From DATARH01 sp035309005 (lineage in GTDB: Bacteria > Pseudomonadota > Alphaproteobacteria > ATCC43930 > CGMCC-115725): a stretch of 8,945 bases of DNA. Position 1 is the stretch's first letter. The number at the start of each line of letters is the position of its first letter. The stretch lies in contig DATGFP010000026.1 in the NCBI GenBank assembly GCA_035309005.1, positions 1 to 8,945 of the forward strand. Reading direction: 5' to 3'. Below are positions 1 through 6,308 of this stretch, piece by piece. The notes under the pieces are model-generated. The model did no database searches. It had not been told where the DNA came from and saw nothing but the letters and a program-made list of their open reading frames with translations. The translations under genes and the position numbers were made by a program.

Positions 1-3000
1 GCTCGCGCAGTGAGGCGAGGCGTGCGGTCCAATCACGGAGATCCTCGGCGACGAGATGAATGACGCTTTCCTCACGCTGCAGGCGGCCGCGGCAATAGAG
101 CAATGTCGCGCCGAGCGTGGCGCGGCGAAAGCGCTCGAGCACCGCCGGCCAGACGATCAGATTGGCGATGCCGGTCTCATCTTCGAGGGTGATGAAAACA
201 ACGCCGTTGGCGCTGCCCGGCCGCTGGCGGATCAGCACGAGCCCGGCGATCTGGAGGCGCCGCCCGACCGGCAGGGTGGCGAGGTCACGGGCGGCGACGA
301 GCCCCTCGCGCTTAAGTTCGGCGCGCAGGAAGGCGAGCGGGTGGCGCTTCAGCGTCAGGCCGGTCGTCCTGTAATCCTCGACGACATGCTCGCCCAATGG
401 CATCGCCGGCAAGAGGGATGCGGCAACCCGCTCTCCCTCATCTAAGGAAGGATCCGCTTGCTCCATCGGGGGGAGAGGGCAGGGTGAGGGGGGCCGCTGC
501 GACGTTCGCCGTCCCGCCCCCTCACCCCAACCCTCTCCCCCAGTGGGGGAGAGGGGGTATTTTTGGGTGGGGGGAGAGGGTTCTTTTGTGGCGAAGAGCG
601 GCAGCGGCGCCTCGCCGAGCGCCTTCAGCGCCCACAGCCCGCGGCGGCGGTCGAGCCCCCCATTGGCCTGATCGAGCGAGCGCAAGGCGTCGGCCGCGGC
701 GAGGCGTTCCAATGCGGCGCGCCCAAGCCCGCTCCTGCGCCACAAATCGTGCGGGTCGCGGTAGCCCTCGCCGCGCGCCTTGACCAGACGCTCGGCATCG
801 GCTTCGGCAAAACCCCGCACCTGGCGCAGCCCGAGCCGCAGCGCCTGCTTTGCCTGCCCCCTCCGGCTCGCTGCGCTCGCCACCTCCCCCGCTTCACGGG
901 GGAGGATCCGCCGTGGTTCCTCCCCCGTGAAGCGGGGGAGGGGGACCATGCGAAGCATGGTGGAGTGGGCAGGCGGCTCCAGCGTGCAGTCCCAGTCGCT
1001 GTAATTCACATCGACCGGGCAGACCTCGACGCCGTGCTCCTTGGCGTCGCGGACGATCTGCGCCGGGGCGTAGAACCCCATCGGCTGGCTGTTCAGGAGG
1101 GCGCAGGCGAAAACATCGGGGTGGACGCATTTGATCCAGGCCGAGACGTAAACCAACAGCGCGAAACTCGCGGCGTGGCTTTCTGGGAAGCCGTAGGTGC
1201 CGAACCCCTCGATCTGGTCGAAGCAGCGGGTCGCGAACTCGGCCGCATAGCCGTTTCCCAGCATGCCGGCGATGAATTTCTCGCGGAACAGGTGGATCTC
1301 GCCATTGCGCTTGAAGGTCGCCATCGCGCGGCGCAGCCGGTCGGCCTCCTCGGGCGCGAAGCCGGCGCCGACGATCGCGATCTTCATCGCCTGCTCCTGG
1401 AAGAGCGGCACCCCGAGCGTCTTCTGCAGCACTTGGCGCAGCGCCTCGGAGGGATATTCGACGCTCTCCTTGCCGGTGCGGCGACGCAGATAGGGGTGCA
1501 CCATGTCACCCTGGATCGGTCCGGGGCGCACGATCGCGACCTCGATCACCAGATCGTAAAACTCGCGGGGCTTGAGGCGCGGCAGCATCGTCATTTGCGC
1601 CCGGCTCTCGACCTGGAAGACGCCGAGGGAATCCGCCCGGCTCAGCATCTCGTAGACCTCGGGCCGCTCGGCCGGGATCGTGGCGAGGTCGTAGGCGCGT
1701 CCGTAATGTTGTTCGATCAAAGCGAAGGCGCGGCGGACGCAGGTCAGCATGCCGAGCGCCAGAATGTCGATTTTCAAGATGCCGAGCGCGTCCAGGTCGT
1801 CCTTGTCCCATTCGATGACGGTGCGGTCGGCCATCGCCGCGTTGGCGATCGGCACCAGTTCGGACAAGGGCCCGCGGGTGATCACAAACCCGCCGACATG
1901 CTGCGACAGGTGCCGCGGAAAGCCGATCAGCTGGGAGGCCAAATCGAGCGCCAGGCGCAGATTGCGGTCGGCGGGATCGAGCCCGGCCTCGCGCACCCGT
2001 TTCTCGGCAATCGCCCCATCTTCTTGATTAGCTGGCGACCAGCCCCACACCATGCCGGCGAGCGCGGCGACAACATCGCCCGAGAGCCCCATCGCCTTGC
2101 CGACCTCGCGGATCGCGCCGCGGGCACGGTAGCAGATGACGGTTGCGGCGAGGCCGGCGCGGTCGCGGCCGTATTTCTCGTAGATGTACTGGATCACCTC
2201 CTCGCGCCGCTCGTGCTCGAAATCGACGTCGATGTCGGGCGGCTCGCCGCGCGCCGCGCTGATGAAGCGCTCGAACAAAACGTCGATGCGCGCGGGATCG
2301 ACCGCGGTGATGCCGAGGCAGTAGCACACCACCGAATTGGCCGCGGAGCCGCGCCCCTGGCACAGGATGCCGCGGCTCCTGGCGAACGCGACAATGTCGT
2401 GCACGGTCAGGAAATAACGCGCAAAGCCGAGCTGCTCGATCAGCGCCAGCTCGTGGGTGATCAGGTCGCGGATCTTGGCGGGGATGCCGGATGGATCAAC
2501 GCTTTGCGTCCTTCGAGACGGCTGCTTCGCAGCCTCCTCAGGATGACGACTGCTTTTCATGCCATCAAAAACCCCGTCATCCTGAGGAGCGCCCCCGAAA
2601 TTAATCCGGGGGCGCGTCTCGAAGGACGCAAGGTCCGTGACGCAGCCATCATCCGAGATTCGCGAAAAGCGCGCGGCGGCACCTTCCCAGGCGAGGGCGG
2701 CGAGGCGCTGCTGCGGCGTCATGCCGGCCATCTTGCTTTGTGGAGGCACCGGCTCCTCGGGATATTCGTAGCGCAATTCGTCGAGGCTGAAATGGCAGCG
2801 TCCGGCGATCTCGATGCCGCGGGCGAGCGCGTCCTCGTAGCCGCGGAAGAGGCGCGCCATCTCGGCGGGCGGCTTCAAGTGGCGCTCGGCATGGGCGGCG
2901 AGACGAAACCCGGCCTGATCGATCGTGCAATGCTCGCGGATGCAGGTCAGCACATCCTGCAGCGGGCGGCGCTCGGGGGCGTGATAGAGCACATCGCCCA

Positions 3001-3565
3001 GCGCGACGAGCGGCAGCCCAGTCTCGGCGGCGACGCTCGCGAGGCGGGCGAGGCGCTGCGCATCGTCGCCGCGATAGAGGTGATGCGCCGCGAAATAGGC
3101 GCGTCCGGCAAAATCCGCCGCGACCTGGGCGGCGAACCCGGCGACTTCGCCGTCATCCTCCGGTGGCAATACGACGAGAATCTGTCCGTCGCCATGCGCC
3201 GCCACGTCGCTGTATTCGAGATGGCATTCGCCCTTCGGCGCGCGCCGTTTGCCCAGCGTCAGAAGGCGCGTCAGGCGGCCATAGGCGGCGCGGCCCTGCG
3301 GGTAGGCGAGGAGGCTCGCGCCGTCGGCGAGGTCGAGCCGGACGCCGACGACGAGGCGAATGCCGGCGGTCTTTGCCGCCTGGTGCGCCCGCACCAGCCC
3401 GGCGACGCTGTTCCTATCGGTGATCGCGATCGCCCGGTGGCCGAGCAAAGCCGCCATCGCCACCAGTTCGTCCGGGTGCGAGGCGCCGCGCAGGAACGAA
3501 AAATTGCTGGTGGCCTGTAGTTCGGCGTAACCGGGGCCAGGGCCGCCGCCGCTGCCGCCGGTCAC
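1..3565 (-). CDS. dnaE2: Error-prone DNA polymerase DnaE2 (3' end beyond window)
   Basis: Alpha subunit-like C-family polymerase that performs mutagenic translesion synthesis together with ImuA and ImuB. The frame is open from the imuB end to position 1, giving 1188 visible residues with no stop, so the C-terminus is missing. From the N-terminus: PHP region beginning YAELQATSNFSFLRGASHP (from residue 13), GRGSAANS (404-411), PDIDVDF with catalytic aspartates D444 and D446, third aspartate in LKIDILALG (D600), helix-hairpin-helix region near LRLGLRQVRGFAE, and OB-fold region near VVFITLEDETGIANLIVWP. The family is usually about 1050-1100 residues; the excess is explained by three in-frame palindromic insertions (about residues 312-355, 866-902 and 994-1033). 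Start chosen at a GTG because AAGGAG (3575-3580) lies 9 nt upstream and it puts the conserved YAEL block near the N-terminus. A GTG at 3664, 8 nt after imuB, is the alternative and would add 33 Gly-rich residues. Last gene of the imuA-imuB-dnaE2 set. Confidence 0.95.
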   Translation of the reverse strand, partial: MTGGSGGGPGPGYAELQATSNFSFLRGASHPDELVAMAALLGHRAIAITDRNSVAGLVRAHQAAKTAGIRLVVGVRLDLADGASLLAYPQGRAAYGRLTRLLTLGKRRAPKGECHLEYSDVAAHGDGQILVVLPPEDDGEVAGFAAQVAADFAGRAYFAAHHLYRGDDAQRLARLASVAAETGLPLVALGDVLYHAPERRPLQDVLTCIREHCTIDQAGFRLAAHAERHLKPPAEMARLFRGYEDALARGIEIAGRCHFSLDELRYEYPEEPVPPQSKMAGMTPQQRLAALAWEGAAARFSRISDDGCVTDLASFETRPRINFGGAPQDDGVFDGMKSSRHPEEAAKQPSRRTQSVDPSGIPAKIRDLITHELALIEQLGFARYFLTVHDIVAFARSRGILCQGRGSAANSVVCYCLGITAVDPARIDVLFERFISAARGEPPDIDVDFEHERREEVIQYIYEKYGRDRAGLAATVICYRARGAIREVGKAMGLSGDVVAALAGMVWGWSPANQEDGAIAEKRVREAGLDPADRNLRLALDLASQLIGFPRHLSQHVGGFVITRGPLSELVPIANAAMADRTVIEWDKDDLDALGILKIDILALGMLTCVRRAFALIEQHYGRAYDLATIPAERPEVYEMLSRADSLGVFQVESRAQMTMLPRLKPREFYDLVIEVAIVRPGPIQGDMVHPYLRRRTGKESVEYPSEALRQVLQKTLGVPLFQEQAMKIAIVGAGFAPEEADRLRRAMATFKRNGEIHLFREKFIAGMLGNGYAAEFATRCFDQIEGFGTYGFPESHAASFALLVYVSAWIKCVHPDVFACALLNSQPMGFYAPAQIVRDAKEHGVEVCPVDVNYSDWDCTLEPPAHSTMLRMVPLPRFTGEEPRRILPREAGEVASAASRRGQAKQALRLGLRQVRGFAEADAERLVKARGEGYRDPHDLWRRSGLGRAALERLAAADALRSLDQANGGLDRRRGLWALKALGEAPLPLFATKEPSPPTQKYPLSPTGGEGWGEGAGRRTSQRPPSPCPLPPMEQADPSLDEGERVAASLLPAMPLGEHVVEDYRTTGLTLKRHPLAFLRAELKREGLVAARDLATLPVGRRLQIAGLVLIRQRPGSANGVVFITLEDETGIANLIVWPAVLERFRRATLGATLLYCRGRLQREESVIHLVAEDLRDWTARLASLRE
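468..587. repeat. Palindromic element R1 inside dnaE2
   Basis: GC-rich element made of an imperfect inverted repeat (about 468-494 with 516-541) and a tight palindrome with 11-bp arms CCCTCTCCCCC at 531-541 and its complement at 545-555. Read in the dnaE2 frame it codes KNPLPPPKNTPSPPLGERV and following residues with no stop. It sits between the helix-hairpin-helix region and the block leading to the OB-fold. Same family as the element at 4274-4392. Confidence 0.88.
858..970. repeat. Palindromic element R2 inside dnaE2
   Basis: Perfect 24-bp arms at 883-906 and 918-941 around an 11-nt loop, core CCTCCCCCGCTTCACGGGGG, flanked by a small hairpin CCATGC-GAA-GCATGG at 946-960. In the dnaE2 frame it encodes about 37 residues, including MVPLPRFTGEE and LPREAGEVASAAS, between the conserved DWDCTLEP and LRLGLRQVRG blocks. 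Confidence 0.88.
2501..2632. repeat. Palindromic element R3 inside dnaE2
   Basis: Nested inverted repeat with outer arms 2504-2520/2615-2631 (17 bp, perfect; TTGCGTCCTTCGAGACG) and inner arms 2534-2548/2575-2589 (15 bp, perfect; CTCCTCAGGATGACG). Each flank carries its own hairpin (GGCTGC-TTC-GCAGCC at 2520-2534, and GCGCCCCCG with CGGGGGCGC), so it could fold as a cruciform. The dnaE2 frame reads through, adding about 44 residues between LAWEGAAARF and GIPAKIRDLITHELALIEQ. I recall this type (CCTCAGGATGA / CTCGAAGGA) as a common intergenic repeat in Alphaproteobacteria. Confidence 0.9.
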
Positions 3566-3574
3566 CGCAATCCG

Positions 3575-3580
3575 CTCCTT
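3575..3580 (-). promoter_or_regulatory. Ribosome binding site deciding the dnaE2 start
   Basis: AAGGAG on the minus strand, 9 nt before the GTG at 3565. It favours this start over the GTG at 3664, which has only a weak AGG upstream. The choice leaves 107 nt (3566-3672) between imuB and dnaE2; that gap stays open in the dnaE2 frame, so the longer start cannot be excluded. Confidence 0.5.
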
Positions 3581-3672
3581 GCCGCGCGGCGCGTCGCCGC
3601 CGGTGCCGCCGGTGCCGATGGTGCGGGGAAGCCGGCCGAAGGCTTTGGGGGAAAGCTCGGGCACCGCACGCC

Positions 3673-5487
3673 TCAGGCGAAAACGCCGTGCATGAACCAG
3701 CGCGGCGGCGGCCCGCCACTTGGACCGGAACCCGGCAAGCCGGCGCGGAACAGCCAAAAGCACCGCCCGGCCGCGTCCTCGACGCGGTAGTAATCGCGAA
3801 TGGCGTCGACCGAAGCGGAACCTTCTGCGGTCCACCATTCCTCGGCGATGCGCTCGGGGCCGGCGGCGCGCCGCACCCGGTAGGGGCGACGGCGCCAGAT
3901 AAAATGGAAGGGCGGGTCGTCGGGCAACAGCCAGGCCGCCGCGATCGGCTCGGGCGGCACGAACAGCCTGATGGGGCGAGGAGGTTTGGCGTTTACCCCC
4001 ACCCCAACCCGCCCCCACCCTTCCCTCCCCCGCATGCGGGGGAAAGTCAGGGTGGGGGCAATGCGGGGGAGCGAGCTCAGCGCGGCGATGGCGCCATGAA
4101 CCCCCTCCCCCGCAAGCGGGGGAGGGTTGGGGTGGGGGTTGACGCCGGCCGGCACATTGACCGATGCGCGCTCCGGAATGTGGCTGGCACGCGGTTCGAG
4201 TCGGCTCAGCGCATCCAGCCCGAGGCGGGCGCCGAGGCGGTCGAGCAGCGGCGCGATGCCGCCCGCAACATGATCGCCCCCTCTCCCCCCCGGGGGGAGA
4301 GGGTTGGGGTGAGGGGGCAACTGGGGCGATGCCGGAGCAGCCCCCCTCACCCTTCCCTCTCCCCCCGGGGGGAGAGGGTTCTTTTTGGGCGGGGGAAGAG
4401 GATCGAACGGAAGCTGCTCCGCCGGCAGTTTCTCGGCGGCGTAGAGCGCCAGGATCATGTCCTCGACCCCGAGCCCGGGATCGACCGTGTCGAGCCTGGC
4501 CGCGAGGAGGCCGGCGAGGTGCCGGGGGTCGCGGCTCGGCCGAGCGGTGCCGAGGCGGATATGCTCGACCTTGCCGTCAACCCGGTGAAACGCGAGGTCG
4601 AGGCGGCGCGCGCCCATCCCCTCGCGCACCAGGCGTTCCACCAGATCGTGCGTGAGCCGCTCGATGGCGCGGAGAAAATCGGCCGGGTCGGCGACCGGCT
4701 CGGCGAAGCTGAGCCGCACCCGCCGCGCCGGCGCCTCGGCCAACGGCGACAGCGGCTCCGGCGCATACCCGAGCGCCAGGTCGAGGCGGCGCGCGACCGC
4801 TTCGCCAAAGCGGCGGGCGAGCGCGGCGCGCGGCATCGGGTAGAGTTCGCCGACCCGCCTGAGCCCGACCCGGCGCAGCCCGGCGGCCATCGCCGGATCG
4901 AGCCGCAACGCCTCGACCGGCAGCGGCGCCAGCGCATCGCGCTCCGCACCCGGCGCCGGCAGTGCCGGCTCGCCGGCGCCGGCGGCAAACCGCGCCAGGG
5001 CCCAGGCGGCGCCGAGGCCGCCGGCGATCGCGATGCGGGGCGCCACGCCCTGGCGCTGCAGGCGGCGCGCCAGATCGGCGGCGAGCGGCGCCTCGCCACC
5101 CCACAGATGGGCCGAGCCGGTAATCTCGATCTTGACCCCGTCGGCGCCATCCGGCGCGGTCCACGGGCTGTAGCGGGTGCACCATTCGGCGAGCCGGTGG
5201 AGCGCCGCGCCATCGGCTTCGGGGTCGGCCGCGGCGGTCGCCAGGCTCGGCAGGAAGGACAAGGCATCGGCGAGCGGCATGCCCGGAGCGAGCCCGGCCG
5301 CCGCCGCCGCCGGGTTGACCGCCGCGACGAGGCGCCGCCCCGCCGCAGCCGCGACCGTCGCGAACGGCCGCTCGTCAGCCGGCGCGCCGGCTGAGGGGCC
5401 CGGCACCGGCCCGAGGCGCCGCTTGTTCAGCCGGCGCAGCCGGTCGATCGGCCAATCCGGCAGAAAGAGATACATGACCCGTCGCAT
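3673..5487 (-). CDS. imuB: ImuB, Y-family polymerase-like mutasome adaptor
   Basis: Y-family polymerase homologue that bridges DnaE2, ImuA and the beta clamp in SOS mutagenesis. It encodes 604 residues against about 500 for typical members. The N-terminus MRRVMYLFLPDWPIDRLRR is characteristic. At residues 116-124 (DGVKIEITG) the acidic pair of active Y-family polymerases (SIDE) seems to read D-G, which fits the known loss of catalysis in ImuB; this is my alignment by eye. A clamp-binding-like motif AEQLPFD lies at 356-362. The C-terminal block includes PRPIRLFVPPEPI, GPERIAEEWW, DYYRVEDAAGRCFWLFRAGL and PPRWFMHGVFA, all typical of ImuB. Two palindromic insertions code for about residues 366-405 and 450-498, which accounts for the extra length. 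The start has GGAGG 6 nt upstream (5494-5498) and overlaps imuA by 113 bp, suggesting coupled translation. Confidence 0.95.
   Translation of the reverse strand: MRRVMYLFLPDWPIDRLRRLNKRRLGPVPGPSAGAPADERPFATVAAAAGRRLVAAVNPAAAAAGLAPGMPLADALSFLPSLATAAADPEADGAALHRLAEWCTRYSPWTAPDGADGVKIEITGSAHLWGGEAPLAADLARRLQRQGVAPRIAIAGGLGAAWALARFAAGAGEPALPAPGAERDALAPLPVEALRLDPAMAAGLRRVGLRRVGELYPMPRAALARRFGEAVARRLDLALGYAPEPLSPLAEAPARRVRLSFAEPVADPADFLRAIERLTHDLVERLVREGMGARRLDLAFHRVDGKVEHIRLGTARPSRDPRHLAGLLAARLDTVDPGLGVEDMILALYAAEKLPAEQLPFDPLPPPKKNPLPPGGEGRVRGAAPASPQLPPHPNPLPPGGRGGDHVAGGIAPLLDRLGARLGLDALSRLEPRASHIPERASVNVPAGVNPHPNPPPLAGEGVHGAIAALSSLPRIAPTLTFPRMRGREGWGRVGVGVNAKPPRPIRLFVPPEPIAAAWLLPDDPPFHFIWRRRPYRVRRAAGPERIAEEWWTAEGSASVDAIRDYYRVEDAAGRCFWLFRAGLPGSGPSGGPPPRWFMHGVFA
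3996..4138. repeat. Palindromic element R4 inside imuB
   Basis: Outer arms CCCCCACCCCAACCC (3996-4010) with its complement at 4124-4138. Inside are a 16-bp perfect palindrome CCCCCGCATGCGGGGG (4027-4042) flanked by CCCCCACCCT/AGGGTGGGGG (4012-4021 and 4049-4058), and a second hairpin at 4103-4126 (11-bp arms, 2-nt loop). The imuB frame reads through as about 48 Pro/Gly/Arg-rich residues between HIPERASVNV and the PRPIRLFVPPEPI block. Confidence 0.88.
4274..4392. repeat. Palindromic element R5 inside imuB
   Basis: Two near-identical palindromes, at 4279-4303 (12-bp arms around one C) and 4355-4378 (24-bp perfect, CCCTCTCCCCCC and its complement), joined by GGGTGAGGGGG (4307-4317) pairing with 4342-4352. 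The imuB frame reads through as KNPLPPGGEGRVRGA, PPHPNPLPPGGRG and adjoining residues. It begins within about four residues after the clamp-binding-like QLPFD motif. Same family and same reading frame as the element at 468-587. Confidence 0.88.
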
Positions 5488-6217
5488 CGGCGACCTCCAC
5501 ATCCCAGGCTCCCGGCGCGCCGCCGCGCACCCGCAGCAATTCCATTCGCCAGCGCGGCCGGCCGATCCCCAGTTCCCAACCCCTCGCATCGCCGTAATGT
5601 TCGCCTCCTCTCCCCCACCGGGGAAGAGGAGGCTGTTGGAATGGGGGCGCTGAGGGCAGCGCGCTGACCCGCCAGCGGGTGACGGCGGCGCTCGGCCGCC
5701 CGCGCTCGGCCGCCGCCACGGCGGCGTTGCGCCAGCGGCGCAGCAGGAAAAGGGTGACGCCGGAGCGCTCGGCGGCGAGCTGCAAGCGGCGCCCGGCGAC
5801 CATCGGCAGGCGGCCGATCTCGCCGACTGCGGCGGCAAGATCGGGGGCGCGCAGCCCTTCCTCGACGGCCCACAGGATGTCGTCGTCGCGCGCCGCCCTG
5901 ACCAACACGAGGCGGCCCGGGTCGAGGCCGTGCGCGAGCAGCCCCGGCCCATATAGATCCGCCCGCTTGAGGCACCACAGCACCGGCTCGGCACCGAGCC
6001 GCGCCAGGAGGCCGGCGACAAACCCGGAAGCGGTGGCGGCGTCTTCCTCGTCGCCGCCGACGCCCAAAATCTCGTGCACCGCGCCGAGCGCGAGCCCGCC
6101 GCCCGGCAGGGCATCGTCGATCGCGTCGACCCCGAACGGCAGCACGCCGTGCCGGACGGGCTGCTCCAACCGCCGGATGCGTTCGCGAAGCGCGCTGAGG
6201 CTGGTGACGCGGGGCAT
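5375..6217 (-). CDS. imuA: ImuA, RecA-like SOS mutasome protein
   Basis: Accessory protein of the ImuA-ImuB-DnaE2 translesion mutasome, distantly related to RecA and SulA. The 280-residue protein begins MPRVTSLSALRERIRRLE. The block FGVDAIDDALPGGGLALGAVHEILG (28-52) is the family hallmark, at the place of the RecA nucleotide-binding region but without a recognisable Walker A P-loop. Later conserved blocks are VLWCLKRADLYGPGL (79-93), RLVLVRAARDDDILWAVEEGLR (102-123) and RPRWRMELLRVRGGAPGAWDVEV (220-242). Residues about 188-217 come from a palindromic element and look foreign to the family. The ATG at 6217 lies 28 bp downstream of the LexA box. The frame stays open upstream for 69 more codons, but those run through the operator and promoter and lack conserved sequence. 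First gene of the cassette; its tail overlaps imuB. Confidence 0.93.
   Translation of the reverse strand: MPRVTSLSALRERIRRLEQPVRHGVLPFGVDAIDDALPGGGLALGAVHEILGVGGDEEDAATASGFVAGLLARLGAEPVLWCLKRADLYGPGLLAHGLDPGRLVLVRAARDDDILWAVEEGLRAPDLAAAVGEIGRLPMVAGRRLQLAAERSGVTLFLLRRWRNAAVAAAERGRPSAAVTRWRVSALPSAPPFQQPPLPRWGRGGEHYGDARGWELGIGRPRWRMELLRVRGGAPGAWDVEVADATGHVSLSAGLADRPAAPAEQAAPRAGAGPLSRRAG
5494..5498 (-). promoter_or_regulatory. Ribosome binding site of imuB inside imuA
   Basis: GGAGG on the minus strand, 6 nt before the imuB ATG at 5487 and inside the imuA reading frame. It fixes the imuB start and supports a real imuA-imuB overlap. Confidence 0.7.
5595..5655. repeat. Palindromic element R6 inside imuA
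   Basis: Hairpin with arms GCCTCCTCT (5603-5611) and AGAGGAGGC (5625-5633) around an imperfect CCCCC/GGGG inner stem. Smaller than the others and bounded by eye. The imuA frame reads through as roughly 20-30 residues including PPFQQPPLPRWGRGGEH, between RWRVSALPS and GRPRWRMELLRVRGG. Confidence 0.7.
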
Positions 6218-6245
6218 ATTTTGAGAACACCATCGCCTTTCATAT

Positions 6246-6260
6246 GTTGCCTTTTTGTTC
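6246..6260. promoter_or_regulatory. LexA operator (alphaproteobacterial SOS box)
   Basis: The plus strand reads GTTG-CCTTTTT-GTTC, a one-mismatch match to GTTC-N7-GTTC, the LexA-binding site known in Alphaproteobacteria, including the T-rich spacer common in those sites. It lies 28 bp upstream of the imuA ATG (6217) and 48 bp upstream of the pyrE ATG (6309). Repression of imuA-imuB-dnaE2 by LexA is established in other Alphaproteobacteria; an effect on pyrE is only possible. Confidence 0.8.
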
Positions 6261-6274
6261 TCATCATCTTCGAT

Positions 6275-6280
6275 TGTCAA
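6275..6280 (-). promoter_or_regulatory. Putative -35 element of the imuA promoter
   Basis: The minus strand reads TTGACA, a perfect sigma-70 -35 hexamer, 14 bp upstream of the LexA box. No good -10 hexamer is visible; at 17-18 bp spacing the -10 would fall inside the LexA box, so bound repressor would block polymerase. Confidence 0.45.
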
Positions 6281-6308
6281 GCCGCGCCGCTTTGGCCGAA
6301 GATGCGCC

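Noticed and set aside
563..3520. A 985-codon open frame on the plus strand
   Set aside because: It is the exact antisense register of dnaE2; with strongly GC-biased codons, the opposite strand of the same register rarely has stops. Its translation shows no recognisable family.
468..4392. CRISPR array or Rho-independent terminators inside the cassette
   Set aside because: The repeats are unevenly spaced, of several families and self-complementary, with no regular spacers; the coding frame continues through each, so they are not gene ends.
3688..5394. A 568-codon open frame on the plus strand
   Set aside because: Antisense to imuB, with Arg/Gly/Pro-rich low-complexity translation and no motif; explained by GC bias.
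1..6217. Mutasome genes being decayed pseudogenes because of the inserts
   Set aside because: I read the dnaE2 frame through most of its length without a stop, the imuA and imuB frames are open throughout, and the polymerase catalytic aspartates are kept.
5488..6267. Upstream extension of the imuB frame to a 864-residue protein
   Set aside because: The extra 260 codons are the shifted frame of imuA, with no ImuB homology; a good ribosome binding site and conserved N-terminus mark 5487.
6255..6308. Earlier TTG start for pyrE
   Set aside because: It lies within the LexA box and adds residues not seen in PyrE; the ATG at 6309 fits better.
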